NCBI GenBank assembly: GCA_940337035.1
Contig: OW679197.1
Coordinates: 54,953,903 to 55,017,902, forward strand
DNA from: Agriotes lineatus
Lineage: Eukaryota; Arthropoda; Insecta; Coleoptera; Elateridae
DNA: 64,000 nt
Reading direction: 5' to 3'
This document shows, piece by piece, positions 33,671-46,249 of the stretch; position 1 is the first letter of the stretch; each line of letters starts with the position of its first letter. Made by a program: the position numbers and the translations under genes. The notes below the pieces were generated by a model. That model saw only the letters and a list, made by a program, of their open reading frames with translations, made no database searches and was not told the DNA's origin.

Positions 33671-36663
33671 ATCGCATTTTGTACTAAATATATTATAGAA
33701 CTAACTTGATCCAGCAGTTTTTCAAATTGTTCTTTAGCCATTTCCATATAATTTCTATCTATAATCCATTGAATATTCATTAAGAAGCTCCTTCGGCAAC
33801 ATAGAAGAAGTGACATGTGTTTCCTACCAAGACAGCCATCACTGCTGTTAGGAATTAGTTGACAGCTGGGTGAAGTAAAAATATTACGCACTTGTTTGGG
33901 TATGGCAATAGCTTTTTGTATTAAGGGCTATAATCGTAATTATGCACGTGGTACATACAACATTATCAAAAATATCAAAACACACCCATGTTTCATCACC
34001 TAGTGAAGGATGGCCCAACAGGTCCAGCACGAGCTTAATGGTGATCGATCGCCAGTATAATAAAACATCTGCTGTAAAACTACGATTACTATAAAACTTA
34101 TTGTATCTACTGTAAAGGATAACTACAGTCAGTGTAACTAATATCATATCAAAAGATGATTTACACCTATATGGAGTGTCACATTGAATATCATCCAGAT
34201 CAATTCAATTGTTCTATTAATATACACAAAATTAGTTTCTCTAAAATAAAAACTTTGAAGCAATTATACTGACTGTGCGGAATGCATTTCAATGTGGCTA
34301 TGTTGAGTTACATCATCTTCTTCTAAGTGCAGGAATTTGTGGTATAGAAAAAGTAGTTCTATTTAATATTTTAAAATCAATCAAAACTAGTCTCCATTAT
34401 GATAGATTACGATTTGTGCGTTTGTAAATGGAAGAAAAATTCAAATTGAGCTTGCATTGAAACGGGCCTTGGCATATCCCTTGCCTCTTATACTTCTTTT
34501 CACATTTAAAGATATAAGCCAAGTTGTATTTCTATATTTATTGTTGTAAACTATATAATCGAAAGTACGACTCCGTCTTTATGATGGCATCGATTAAATT
34601 CCGTGTGTGCCGCGATAAAATACAGCATTCGAGCCGGCAGCGGCGTGCGAAGGGAATTTCAACTCATGCAGATTTAACAAAGAAGACAACAGTCGCATGC
34701 AGCCTCTGCTGAGAGCTGCACGTGTTTGCGACTCACAGTACCGAATCCACCCAAGGCGATCTAAGTTAAATAAAAATTTTTTGAGGTCAAACTGATAAAG
34801 GTACATTTAAATGAAGCTTTTTCAAGCACGAAAAGAATGTGTTACGTCAGCGAAAAATATATGCCTAGCTCTCGCTAGAATTTAAATAGGGCCGAACTTA
34901 ACTAGTATCGGCTTCAGGCAATGATATTGCGTTTTTGTTAAAGACATTGTAACATTTGCGTTTTTTAAAAAGTAATCATTTCAACGTTATTTTTGATGTT
35001 TTACGTTGTTCATGTATGTTAGCAACATGCCTACGAGTAGCCGCAAGCTACATTACACGTATAGCTTCATTGTATTTTATTATTATATGTGTTTTTTCGT
35101 GTTTCTTTATATGTTTTTAATTGTGTGCTAAAATCAATAGATTGATATAAACAAATTTACTTTTCTTGTGCATTAATTTAAGTCAGATTCCTCTTTTGAG
35201 GTCACTAGCTGAGATATTAAGAGAGTTTCATGTTCACTGAGCTCAGTAAGCGATATAATGGTCAAATAACTATTCAAACATGAAGGCAGGTGAGATGTCT
35301 TGTTCAAAATTAAATTAACACCTGGGGGCTTAAACCCCATGTACTGTTACAGCTCAACCTTTCGCTGCTAGAATTTACCCCCAGTACCAAGAATCTGAAG
35401 TGAAAGATTTTTTTTTTTTGCAATAGAAATGAGCAAAGCGTCCGCTAACATTGGTCACCAAGGGAAGCAATTAAATACCGAATACCGAATAATAAAACTA
35501 CTACTACGGTAATAGACCATCAACTTAAGAGTTCATCCTTGGCGTTAACGCAATCATAATACATCATACAGTTGAAAAAGTAAGCATATTCAGCATCAGC
35601 TTATCCATTTCCAAAAATTTATTAACTTCATTGCTTTATTTTATTTACATTTGGAATGTTCACCTTTTATTCGTCTTTCGATAAAAGACTAGGCATTTAA
35701 GAGTGTCACAGTAATAAATGGAATTCTAAAGAGCACATTTTTGTTTGAAAAAAATAGACAATCTTGAGAACCACACAAAAGTATTATTGATAGAACAACA
35801 ACAAACGCGGAAAAACCAAGATCTTCAGTTTACTGAATAATTGAATAAAATAGTCGCCCTTCAATAATGACCAAAAAGAAATAAGATATAAGGACAATTA
35901 CTTGCTACTTCTACTACTACTTTTATCTTAAAAGAGCTCAACTGTTTATGCTGTTTTATTTTCTATATTTTCAGCAAGTTTAGGCGCTGATTAGCGCAGG
36001 TATAAAGTCGTTATGGTGTTTTTTAAAATTATTTTTTAAGTTTATAGATTATCTCTAATTGCGTTATTTACATGATATTTATTTATAAAAATACCAGGAA
36101 AAATTGTCACGTTATGTATTTATCAAGCTCGCTCCATTATAGGCAAAGCCAAATAGGATGAACGATGGATAACAAAGCGCAATTATCTCGATTTGTTAAA
36201 ACGTAATCCTAATTTGAATGACCTGAATACACCGTGATACTGTTGCATTAATTGGATGTTTGGTGTCATGTAGCGTTAACATTCTGAAAACGGTAGTTAA
36301 TTGTAAAGTCGAAAATAAAATAGTCGCTCGTAGGATCGCAATTTTACCAAAATAGCTTTCTGACAAATTGAGTTCAGTGCCAGCGATTCTAAACCTGAAA
36401 ATTGTTAGCGAGAATTTTAATCAATAAGAAATACATCATGAGAGCTGTGCTTTCATCGTTTAATTAAATTTAGATTTTCTCGAGAATCTGCACGAATAAT
36501 GACGCTATTTTTTATATATTAATGCATATCTTCCATTAAGTAACCTTGTACAACTTATTTTTCCCCAATCCAGTCAGTTATTGAAAATTAGTAGTCAAGA
36601 ACAGAATTTTGGTTTAAGATTTACCAAACTTCTGATATTATCACGGTTAAGTAAATATATATA
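33671..36663. other. Intergenic stretch, no supported gene; two motif-rich blocks
   Basis: No coding region is convincing. Two blocks stand out by composition and lack of repeat structure: 34580-34770 (GC-richer, includes GCACGTG) and 35930-36420 (with GGCGCTGATTAGCGC, GGCAAAGCCAAATAGG and CATTAATTGG). They could be regulatory sequence for dac or another gene, which I cannot test here. Confidence 0.3.
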
Positions 36664-36826
36664 ACATGTGAGCAAACGAAAATGAAATCAAGCAAGTGTC
36701 AAAACTGACTCAAAACCTAACCTGCTAATATTGAATTTGACATAGACGTACAGGGCCACCAACATATTATTCATACAACAAATATTTCAAAGCCAAGCTT
36801 GATTTCATTTTCATTTGCTCACATGT
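36664..36826. mobile_element. MITE with 32-bp terminal inverted repeats and TA duplication
   Basis: It begins ACATGTGAGCAAACGAAAAT and ends with the complement (ATTTGCTCACATGT), flanked by TA on both sides. Inside is half of the shared core (AACCTAACCTGCTAA and TTGAATTTGACATAGAC) followed by TTCATACAACAAATATTT, also seen in the MITE at 50810. The termini differ completely from those of the other core-carrying elements. Confidence 0.8.
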
Positions 36827-39596
36827 TATTATAGAAGCATTATGAAACCAAAGCTGTATGCCATTTGAGGATACATAGTTGGTCCAAAAAGTTGTTACCT
36901 CTCTTTTTCGTTAATAGATGGATGATTCAGCCATAAGTAAGAGTAAGAAGGTTAGAGCCAGTTCATATTTTCTCAGATAGATGCACTTTTGTTATGTGTG
37001 AAGTCAAAATAAAAACAGGCAATGATATATATCCTCATTTTTATTTTTGACAACTCCGGTTTTATAAACAAATATTACAAAAAAGTAAAGTGGATTTTAT
37101 AGTGCGTAAAAATTGAACCTCACTAAGGGTTCCGGGGTTCCGGATTTATAGTCACAGGCTGTTGCGCATGGAAACGCTTACAGATGGTTTATATTAAAAC
37201 GCTCTTATTGGTCAATTCAAAAATGTCTTGAAATTAACGAATAAAACCAAGTAGAATTGAATATTTATATACTTACACTTACAATTACAAAAACGACTAC
37301 AGTTCCAAACGTAAAACTAATTCGAGTTTTACAATCAGCGCCTCAAAATTTCTCTATTTTGCAATTTTAGTCCTGATCTGTCATCGTCATCTTACAGTTT
37401 AGACCCCCTCCTAGTCCTCTTTGTTACTCGAATGTCGATTAGGAGGTCCTTGTGCTACTCAAAAATGTTTGCACAGCTGGGAAATCAAAATTCAACAGAA
37501 TCTAATAACTTGCATCTTGGACATCTTCCCGTATTTATATAATTTAAACACTGTTTAAGTTAGTGCGTGTTTTTGCAGGGCCTCAAGTGCAGAATTTTCT
37601 TGGTGCAAAATTAGATCTGACACGACCTAACCTTCCTGTCATTACAAAACCACGACCTTGCTACATTAGCTGATAACGTCTAATATTCTATTCGGAGCAT
37701 AACACAAAAATGTTTTAGCATTTACACCACAGTTGTCTGTTACGCACATATATTTACATAAAGCGAAAACTTTACACTCAGTTAATATATTTCCTAGTCG
37801 AAGATTGTCTTTTATATGCTTGCCTCATGAAGTGTATAACTAATAACAGCTAGATGTGCAATGTTCAGTGTGGAGCTTGGAGTTGACTGTATGCTTTAAT
37901 TTAGACAATTAGAGGATAATTCTTACGTGTGCCGTATGTAGTCTCGCATAAGAAGAGTAGTAAAGACTTGGACCCGATTGTCAGAGGTTCTTGAACACAG
38001 AAAGATATCTAACTGCATTAGTTGACTAGATATTTCCTGTATATATAATATATTGCTATGCTTTTATCAGGGCCCAAACTGTGTATAACCTGTGAAAACC
38101 GAACACATTGATTTTGCAATGTGAAAAGGTTTCTAAAATTAAATTAAGTGTCTCTATTCATAAACAATACAACAGTTTCATATTTCAAAGTCCACAGGGT
38201 TAAAAATTTCATAAACTATTTGAAACATACAGCAATAAACTGTAGTCTTAAATCAATCGTATTACAACGAGCATTCGAAATTAGACAAAATTTATATGCG
38301 TAAATATGGCTGAGTAGTACATTGTGGAAGAGCGCAGTGTCAAAGTGATCTGTAGACGATTCGATAGGAGATGTGTTTTCATTAATCCCTCGTGGTCACA
38401 GCATACGGGAGAATCCATTTGCAGGTGGTACAGCATATATTCCAACTAGCTGAAGCCCGCGGCATATGCCGCATTTAAAATGTAGGACAAATCTAATAAC
38501 TTTTGTTGCACTAAAGAAAGTTTTAAAAGCACGCTAGAGATTGGAAATTTTTGGATAGCCTCCAGGCCACTTTCCTACATATTGGATACAGCCGATACTG
38601 CTGAATTGAATAGTGTCTTCTTTTTTGTGTTCAGTATTAAATGCTAATTATTGTTACAATGCTGTAAATCCAGTTTGTGGAAATGTCACTGGGACAGTTT
38701 CCAAAAACTAAATTCCTGGAATTTGCTGATCTCTAAAAGCACTATATTTAGACAAACCTACAATTTTCTGAAAATAGGGACAATTAAGTACTTATCTGCT
38801 TTTGGAATATCCCAAATATAAAGGAAATATTATGTTTTATTGTTATGATGGATAATTTCTATACGTATTTAAGTGTATACTTCCTATTCCAAAACCTGTA
38901 AAACTACCTGATATCAGCAAATTATTGCTTAAAGTTCTTGGTGTTCAGTCGCTTTTGTAATTTTGTCTTGGTATATTGTTTATTTGGCTTGGTGTCTTGC
39001 TCTTATAAGTGGTGTGTGAATCAACATGGTAAGTAAAATGTCCATCATATTACCTACTTTTTCTACAAAAAAATACGTAATTGCCTTAACTAATGTTATT
39101 ACACATTTATATTTGTCAATAAATTTCTTGAACATATTCTACCGAGATTTAAAAAAGACTGCTAGTATTATTGCAGTTTTTTTGTCAATTGATAACTGTA
39201 AATCAGTGTTGTTGATTTTGTGAAATCCTTCCAAATTAATTTTCGAAAACTTTACTAAAACCTCTTTCAAAGGTGCTATAATACTGCCACCTCATACCGA
39301 TAATTAATTTAATCGCATTTACAAAGTACATATTCAAAAACATTTCTTAATTGTATTTACTTTGGTTCTTAATATTTAAAATAATGTTTTATTAAATATC
39401 ACTATTTTAAATAAATAGAGCAATTTAATTAATTCCCAATTTTATTGCAATTTGTCATCTCAATCTTATTTCTCAATTTGCAGAACAATTCTACTGGTAT
39501 TAAATTACCTAATAATTATTTTATTACAGGATAACACCCAAGTGAGAAAAGAGTAACAATAAAAATGTACTTATTATTTTATTATTAATTATAAAA

Positions 39597-39641
<45 letters not shown>

Positions 39642-40610
39642 TCCAATGTTTCATTAAGGTTGGCCTTCTTTATGTACATCGCTCGCATTACCGTACACTG
39701 CGGTTCACCCAAAAGAAGTCCTTAATTTTATACTTGTAACATAAATAGCAATTATTTCCTATAAACTAAAATTAAGGTGAAACTGGTCGCCTAGGGATGC
39801 ACTTGTCATAATGGTTTTTAAATAAGTAACGTCAAAAGCAATCAATCATCTAAAATTTTGAATTTTGTACTTTTCTAGGTTGCAGAAAAAATAGTATGCA
39901 TTATTTGGATTAAAAGTGGCTCTGTTTGACTTGCAATAATTGCTTGTCAAACAAAGTGACAATTACTATTTTATTTGCAATCAACATTTTTATATAGAGG
40001 TTGCGTAAAATTGTACGAAACATGGCAATTCCATGTCTTAGAAAACGTTTAAATACTATTTGCCATAAGAAAAAGTTAAAATATCAACGATTTTGTAGCC
40101 ATTTATCATTAGTATTTCTGTGATTCAAGAGCAAACCGGGATCGCGTAACTGACACATTATTGATGCAATGCAACCAGAATTTTCTGAATTACTTAACCT
40201 TTCAGTAGTGTCTCGCAAAGTTCTCCCGGCACGGGAGCATGTTCTTGAGATCATTTCAAGTAAAAAAGTTCATATGAACATGTGTCCTATTCTCAGTACT
40301 TATTGAGCTATACACATTTCAAACTAAATTAATCTTAAATAATTTTTTTCTATAGCACATGTTAAAGTGTGCTTTTATCAACTCAAAACAAAAGGTCAAG
40401 TTTTACTTTAACAGCAAGGGTAGATAAAGTAGCACTTTAACATCAAGTATAGATAAAGTAATTTAATTTTCTAACTTTTGTTTAAATTAAATATGACAGC
40501 TTCGTATTATCGTAGCAACCCAATCTAGCTACTGACATTTTGAAATGTGATTGACTGTCATTATTTTCTTTTGAAATTGTTAAAGTTCTTGCTATAGAAA
40601 AAAATATTGT
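36827..40610. other. AT-rich stretch, nothing recognised apart from a TA microsatellite
   Basis: No coding region, terminal repeats or RNA gene is supported. A perfect 14-bp palindrome GCGGCATATGCCGC lies at 38459-38472. A (TA)n run lies at about 39600-39639. Confidence 0.5.
39600..39639. repeat. (TA)n microsatellite
   Basis: About 18 uninterrupted TA units. Confidence 0.95.
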
Positions 40611-40611
40611 A

Positions 40612-40727
40612 TTATACACGACGATAAAGTTATTTCTATCCACTCTTGAATCATTAACGTCTCGACTGCGTCTCGACGTTAAACGATTCACTCGTGGATA
40701 AAATTTAACTTTATCGTCTTGTATAAT
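40612..40727. mobile_element. Hairpin, probable short MITE
   Basis: ATTATACACGACGATAAAG on the left pairs with CTTTATCGTCTTGTATAAT on the right. Inner segments ATCCACTCTTGAATC and GATTCACTCGTGGAT and the central GACGT repeats also pair. The ends are ATTATAC/GTATAAT; no target duplication was resolved. The rest of 40728-41247 shows nothing coding. Confidence 0.55.
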
Positions 40728-41588
40728 AAATTACTATTATTCAATTTTGCCGTATAAAGTGACCGTTATTTGTTTCTGGCCTGCCCATGCGAGTTGATGT
40801 TTTATAAACAGTCATTTAAAATTTGTATTCCGCTAGCGATTTAAAATGTTTATTCCGCTAGCGCTTTAAAAATGTCAATAAATGTCAACCAAAATAAATC
40901 AATAATTTATCAAAAAATTATACATAAGTACATTACAACTAAATTAACAAAACGACGTCCACGTCGTCAGTTTTCATTTTGACCAGTTCTCCAATGCGAC
41001 AACCGCCAGCTATACTCATAAGTATAGTCTGCAATGTAATTTTACAATTAAAAGGAAAGAAATGGATCAATAATGTTAACCTTTGCAAGTAAATACTTTT
41101 CGTCCGGTGAAGTACGAATGAACCTCAAAATTTCGTCGCGGCTAAGAACATTTGACTTATAGGGCTTAAAGCCTCTTGCGTTTTGCTTGGAAAATATTAA
41201 GTTACTGGCTCCACACAATTAAAATTAAATTAAAACGATTTTCTTACCATATATGAATCTGGCCAGTAAATGTACATATACAGTGTGTCCCAGATTGAGT
41301 GGGATTGCATAAGTAACTTTTTTATCATTGAAGATGAAGATTTGGTTAAATGGACAATGCTTTGCAGTTTCATATGCTGATTTAATATCGGTTTGAAAAA
41401 GTTCAATATGTCGAACCAGTCAAAAGTTATTAGAGAAAAACTAAAAACTGTCATTTTCTTGTATGTCAAATATCTTTGTAAGTATAAGAGATACGAAAAA
41501 AAGTAATATTTGATTTTTAGGTTACTGAATAGAATTTTTTATTCTCTTTTCAACGATATAAGATAACTTATGATTGAATAAAAAAAAA

Positions 41589-42245
41589 TCTGGTGTGATA
41601 CACTCACACAACTTCCTTTTACAGTGATTTTATAATTAGGTAAAAATTTGATTTTAAATTTTTAAGCATCTGTCAAACATTTTCAAAAATTGCAAATGGT
41701 ACAAAAACCGTACAAAATAGAGAATTAGAACAAGAGACAAATTTTCTCTAGAATTTTAAGCTGAATTCAAAAATGTAATAATATACCGGGTGTTGTACTT
41801 AAAATAGGAGTTAATACAAAAAATAGAAAAAAAAAACAAAAGAAACCCATTTTAGAGATATTCAACTGGAAAATCACTTATCTCACGTCAATACACATTA
41901 AAAATGTAATAAAAACATAAAGTTTGAAGGAAATCGTTAGAGCCGTTTTTGAAAAAATCTAAAACAACAAAAAAATCGCAAGAGTAAACACCTACTTCCG
42001 GTTATGCAATTTTCTTCAAACGCTTGCTGTCGCATGTACATACTATACAAAACTTATATATGAAGTTTCAACACCTCTTTTCGTTTTTGAGATATTCTGT
42101 TCACAGACAGACAGACACACAGACAGACCAATGAAAAAAAATATGTTTTTTGGGATCAGGGGACTCTAAAACGTGAAGATCTGTTGAAAACTCAATTTCG
42201 AATTTTTGGGGTGAATCCAATACTTCCTTTATTGTAACAGGAAGT
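41589..42245 (+). mobile_element. TCTGGTGTGATAC repeat, copy 1 (in left arm)
   Basis: A 657-bp repeat beginning TCTGGTGTGATACACTCACA and ending TTATTGTAACAGGAAGT. The internal landmark GACAGACAGACACACAGAC is followed by GGGATCAGGGGACTCTAAAA. ACTTCCTTTTACAGTGA near the start is a near-complement of the end. It sits in an A-run of the host arm; the opposite arm shows the uninterrupted site. No coding sequence. Confidence 0.75.
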
Positions 42246-42599
42246 AATACCAGTAAAATTAATTGTTTTTACATATTAATCAAGTAGGCTTACATAGATA
42301 AAAAAAACAAACAACATTTATTTAAAAAACAAAACATAATCCTGATAATCACATGAAATGATCAAAATGCTGGTGATTGTTAGCTAAACATAGTTGACAC
42401 CATTTGACGACACGACGGGTTACTTTAAGCAAACTTTCTTATTGTTTTTCATCATGGCTGCTTACCTACTTGATTATACATTTAAAAAGTAATATCACGA
42501 TGGTTTTTGTGGTTCAAGTACTTAGTACTTAATTAACATGTTACTATAGGCCATTCACTAAACACAAAAACATTAACTATTTCTTTAAGTTGGCATGTA

Positions 42600-43201
42600 A
42601 CGGGTGTCCGCCGGCAAATTTCATTTTTAAACTTGAAATAAAATTTTTATTTCTTAAAATATGTTATTGGAAAAAAATACAAAATAAACCTTAATCTTTG
42701 GGAAATTATTTGTGAAACAGCACATCCGCCAAATGACGCCCCTCACGTCGTATCACTTCTTCCAAACGAACTTGAAAATTTTGCATCACACGCGTAAGCA
42801 TAGCAGGTGTAATCGCACGAATTTCTCGGGTGATGTTCTGCTTTAACACATCCAAAGTGGGTGGTGCATTCTCGTAGGAAATTTGCCACTGGACACCCAC
42901 TTTTTTTGTGGGGATATCTCTAATCAAAAGTCTACGAGAATGCACCACCACTTTGGATGTGAAGAACATCACCTAAGAAATTCGTGCGATTACACCTGCT
43001 ATGCTTACGCGTGTGATGCAAAATTTTCAAGCTCGTTTGGAAGAAGTGATACGACGTGAGGGGCGTCATTTGACGGATGTGCTGTTTCACAAATAATTTC
43101 CCAAAGATTAAGGTTTATTTTGTATTTTTTTCAATAACATGTTTTAAGAAATAAAAATGTTATTTCAAGTTTAAAAATGAAATTTGCCGGCGGACACCCG
43201 T
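42600..43201. mobile_element. 602-bp perfect-type palindrome of two mirrored transposase C-termini
   Basis: Arms of about 290 bp are inverted copies starting ACGGGTGTCCGCCGGCAAAT, flanked by TA (42598-42599 and 43202-43203). Each arm encodes the same peptide, LKQNITREIRAITPAMLTRV and RREGRHLADVLFHK then stop. This matches the C-terminal tail typical of Tc1/IS630-type insect transposases. The coding strands face outward from the centre. The centre (about 42885-42930) holds the junction. Confidence 0.85.
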
Positions 43202-43679
43202 TACATACAATTTTTGTGCAAGGAATTCTGTATTCTTGTTTCCACACCTGCATAAAGGCGACTTTGAATTTAAACATGACAATCAATGACAATTAATAAA
43301 TCTCATTATTTCAGTGTCAAAGTACATATTATTCTAGAAATTCTTGCCTGAACTTTTATAAAAAGTAATAAAAATACATCAATAGTATCCAACAGAGTAT
43401 TTGTTTAACATCCTTAAAGGTAGTTAAGTTATAACATTTATGACAGTTGATAAATAAATGTCATACCCCTAACCTATTTGGTTTAGTAACTTTTTGGAAG
43501 TACGTTCCTAGACTAAGATGAATTTTGGAAGTACACTCAAGGTTTTGTAAAATAAATTTCACCTAATTTTGTTTTGATCCATGTAAGCCTACTTGATTAA
43601 AATGTAAAAACAATTAATTTTACTGGTATTTTTTAGTCAATCATATGTTATCTTACATCGTTGAAAAGAGAATAAAAAA

Positions 43680-44311
43680 TCTGGTGTGATACACGCACAC
43701 AACTTCCTTTTACAGTGATCTTATAATTAGCCAAAAATTTGATTTTAAATTTTTAAGCATTTGTCAAAAATTTTCAAAAATTACAAATTTTACAAAAACG
43801 GTACAAAATAGAGCATTAGGTGAAGAGACAAATTATCTCTAGAATTTTAAGCTGAATTCAAAAATGCAATAATATACCGGGTGTTCTATTTAAAATAGGA
43901 GTTAATAAAAAAAAATAGAAAAAAAACAAAAGAAACCCATTTTAAAAGTATTCAACTGGAAAATCACTTATCTCACATCAATACACATAAAAAATGTAAT
44001 AAAAATTTCAAGTTTAAAAAAAATCACAAGAGTAAACACCATACTTCTGGTTATGCGATGTTCTTGAAAAGCTTGCTGTCGCATCTACATAGTACACAAA
44101 ACTTATATATGAAGTTTCAACGCCATACCTCTTTTCGTTTTTGAGATATTCTGTTCACAGACAGACAGACACACAGACAGACAGACAGACAGACCAATGA
44201 AAAAAAATATGTTTTTTGGGATCAGGGGACTCTAAAACGTGAAGATCTATTGAAAACTTAATTTCAAATTTTTGGGGTGAATCCAATACCTCCTTTATTG
44301 TAAAAGGAAGT
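43680..44311 (+). mobile_element. TCTGGTGTGATAC repeat, copy 2 (in right arm)
   Basis: A 632-bp copy of the repeat at 41589-42245 in the same orientation, with the same ends and a longer GACA run. AAAAA flanks both sides (43675-43679 and 44312-44316), and the other arm of the host transposon shows the empty site AATAAAAAATTCTA. It is therefore an insertion independent of copy 1. Confidence 0.8.
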
Positions 44312-44362
44312 AAAAATTCTATTTAGTAACCTAAAAATCAAATATGGAAGGGACCATAATTA

Positions 44363-44749
44363 TACCGGGTGTCCATTCTCAATGTCGAACATAGGCAATT
44401 AACATCTGTGCATTCACTCGTTCTTCATTGAAATAATTAATTTTTCTGTAGATAATTTTAACAGACGTTGACAGAAAATATCTGATTTAAGCCAACTAAA
44501 TACCAATTTTTTGACAAATGCTATCGAACTTGGCATAATATATTTAAAATTCCCAAGTTTTAAATTAAAATTTTAAAATAAAAATCGCATGTTGAATATT
44601 ATTATTGGTATCATTTGATGCGTAATAATTTTATCTTTCCATTGATACCATTACCTTCCCTGTAAGTTGCATTGGCGAGCAGGAATCGGCAAAAACGTTC
44701 AATACAATGTTATTCGCCTATGTTCGACTTTAAGAACGGACACCCGGTA
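44363..44749. mobile_element. MITE with TACCGGGTGTCC ends
   Basis: The left end TACCGGGTGTCCATTCTCAA and GTCGAACATAGGC are mirrored at the right (GCCTATGTTCGACTTTAAGA and GGACACCCGGTA). TA flanks it. The interior is AT-rich and non-coding. Confidence 0.8.
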
Positions 44750-44967
44750 TATAACAGCAATGAGATAACATGAATAACAAAATAGAATGCTTGAGTAAGA
44801 AAGAGATGGCCATACGAAAAAAATATTTTAGTAGGCATGTTTAGTTAACATATGTCATAATTAAATTAAGCGTCAAGCCTTCTTGAATATTTGCTACTAT
44901 ATTTATCTCTTTCTTACTCGAGCAATATGAGTTATTTTCTTGTTCATGTTATCTCATTGCTGTTATA
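44750..44967. mobile_element. MITE with TATAACAGCAATGAG ends
   Basis: It directly abuts the preceding MITE. The arms TATAACAGCAATGAGATAAC, CATGAATAACA and GAGTAAGAAAGAGAT are mirrored on the right (AGATAACATGAAC and others in complement). The loop includes AATATTTTAGTAGGCA, also found near 28955. Confidence 0.8.
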
Positions 44968-45208
44968 TCCCGTGTGTCCACAGGAGTACGCACCATAGAG
45001 ATAAGATAATGCTAATAGAATATAAATATCAACCAGTGCTATGACCACCGATCCTTTTCTTGTACCATTTATAACAATATTGTTTCATACAGTGGCGAGT
45101 CGGAAGCCAGAAAACAACGTTTTAGCGTGCCGGCGAGCACAGCATTAGCCGATCTTTCTATTCTATTTGGTTATCCCTATGGTGCGTCCTCCTGTGGACA
45201 CAGGGTAT
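44968..45208. mobile_element. MITE with CCC(G/T)GTGTCCACAGGAG ends
   Basis: The left end CCCGTGTGTCCACAGGAG and ACGCACCATAGAGATAA are mirrored on the right (TTATCCCTATGGTGCGTCCT and CCTGTGGACACAGGG). It abuts the preceding MITE. Just outside the three, GGGACCATAATTATA (44350) and the complement of TATAATTGTGGCCCC (about 45205) suggest a further, outer element that received them. Confidence 0.75.
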
Positions 45209-46249
45209 AATTGTGGCCCCATCGGTATTACTTTTTTTCGTATCTCTTATACTTACAAAGATATTTGACATACAAGAAAATGACAGTTTTTAGTTTTGAC
45301 TGGTTCGACATTTTGAACTTTTTCAAACAGATATTAAATCAGCATATGAAACTGCAAAACATTGTCCATTTAACCAAATCTCCATCTTCAATGATAAGAA
45401 AGTTAGCCATGCAATCCCACTCGATCTGGGACACACTGTATGTAATTGCTTCATATGTGCCATTGGGATTTAAAGTATAATTAAATCGTAACACAAATTC
45501 CCTAATCTTTTGATCGAAAAAATCTTGATTCATTATATGCGATCGAGTCCCAAACTTTCATTTTTATCTGTTAACACACAAAAAATAACCACACATAATG
45601 AAATTCCACTAAATAACTTACAAACAAAATCTGACGCTTCCCATATAGTTACATTAGATATGTACCTTAGGCTTTGATAAAATTTTCCAGTTTTTAATAA
45701 ATATTCGGTAGTTTCTTTCAAAATATCTACTATTAATGCCCAATCAGCTACTGCCGATGCACTCTGAAATAAAATTTAAATAAAACACCATATAGTGATT
45801 CTAAAATACCAACATATACCTGGTATCTGGGGCAACCATAAGAAGCCCAGCTACCGCTCCAGGACCGAATAAAATAGTGGAATTTCGATCGCCATTGAAT
45901 TATTCCAAATTGTCATACACCTATTTTAATGTCATTGCTTGATCAAGAATACCATAGTTCCCAGGTGAATTAACATCGCCTGTATTAAGAAAACCTACAA
46001 GAAAAGTCATGTTCATATTGCGAGAACAATTTAGCTTTACGATTACCTAACGCTCCTAGTCCACAACTTTGTAAAACGTACCCAAAATGTGTCCTTGAAA
46101 TAAATTCGAAGCTCCTCTAACAAAATCGCCACCATGTGTATAAACCATTACATGATATGGACAACCGTCGCGTACTAACATTGGGACTGCGCTCGACATC
46201 TATTCTGCTCTAACAACTTTTTGAAGTTTGCTTGCTTAATGCTGCAGAT

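Larger units (their letters stand above)
41281..45438. mobile_element. 4.16 kb palindromic TA-target transposon inside the esterase exon
   Basis: The ends are CAGTGTGTCCCAGATTGAG and the complement CTCGATCTGGGACACACTG, flanked by TA (41279-41280 and 45439-45440). The arms are inverted copies of about 380 bp once younger insertions are removed: 41281-41588 plus 42246-42300, against 45438-45209, 44360-44312 and 43679-43575. Removing the element and one TA leaves the esterase frame reading EAITYMYIYWPD without a break. No transposase of its own was identified. It carries at least six secondary insertions. Termini and TA target fit the Tc1/mariner superfamily. Confidence 0.85.
41248..46205 (-). 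pseudogene. Carboxylesterase-like pseudogene with intact exon layout
   Basis: On the minus strand, exon pieces lie at about 46205-46047, 45994-45820, 45763-45666, and 45567-45439 continued at 41278-41248 after a transposon. Introns keep GT-AG ends. Motifs of the alpha/beta-hydrolase carboxylesterase family are clear: VMVYTHGGDFVRGASN, LGALG, GFLNTGDVNSPGNYG, DQAMTLK, NGDRNSTILFGPG and FNYTLNPNGTYEAI. Where catalytic members have GxSxG, this has FGPGAVAG, so the ancestor was probably a non-catalytic member. Exon 1 has a deletion and frameshift before LGALG, and exon 2 has two stops (TLK*VYD, LE*FNG). A 4.16 kb transposon sits in the last exon. It is not functional here. Confidence 0.8.

Noticed and set aside
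38459..38472. Perfect 14-bp palindrome GCGGCATATGCCGC
   Set aside because: Short and isolated; palindromes of this size can arise by chance in 64 kb, and no context supports a function.
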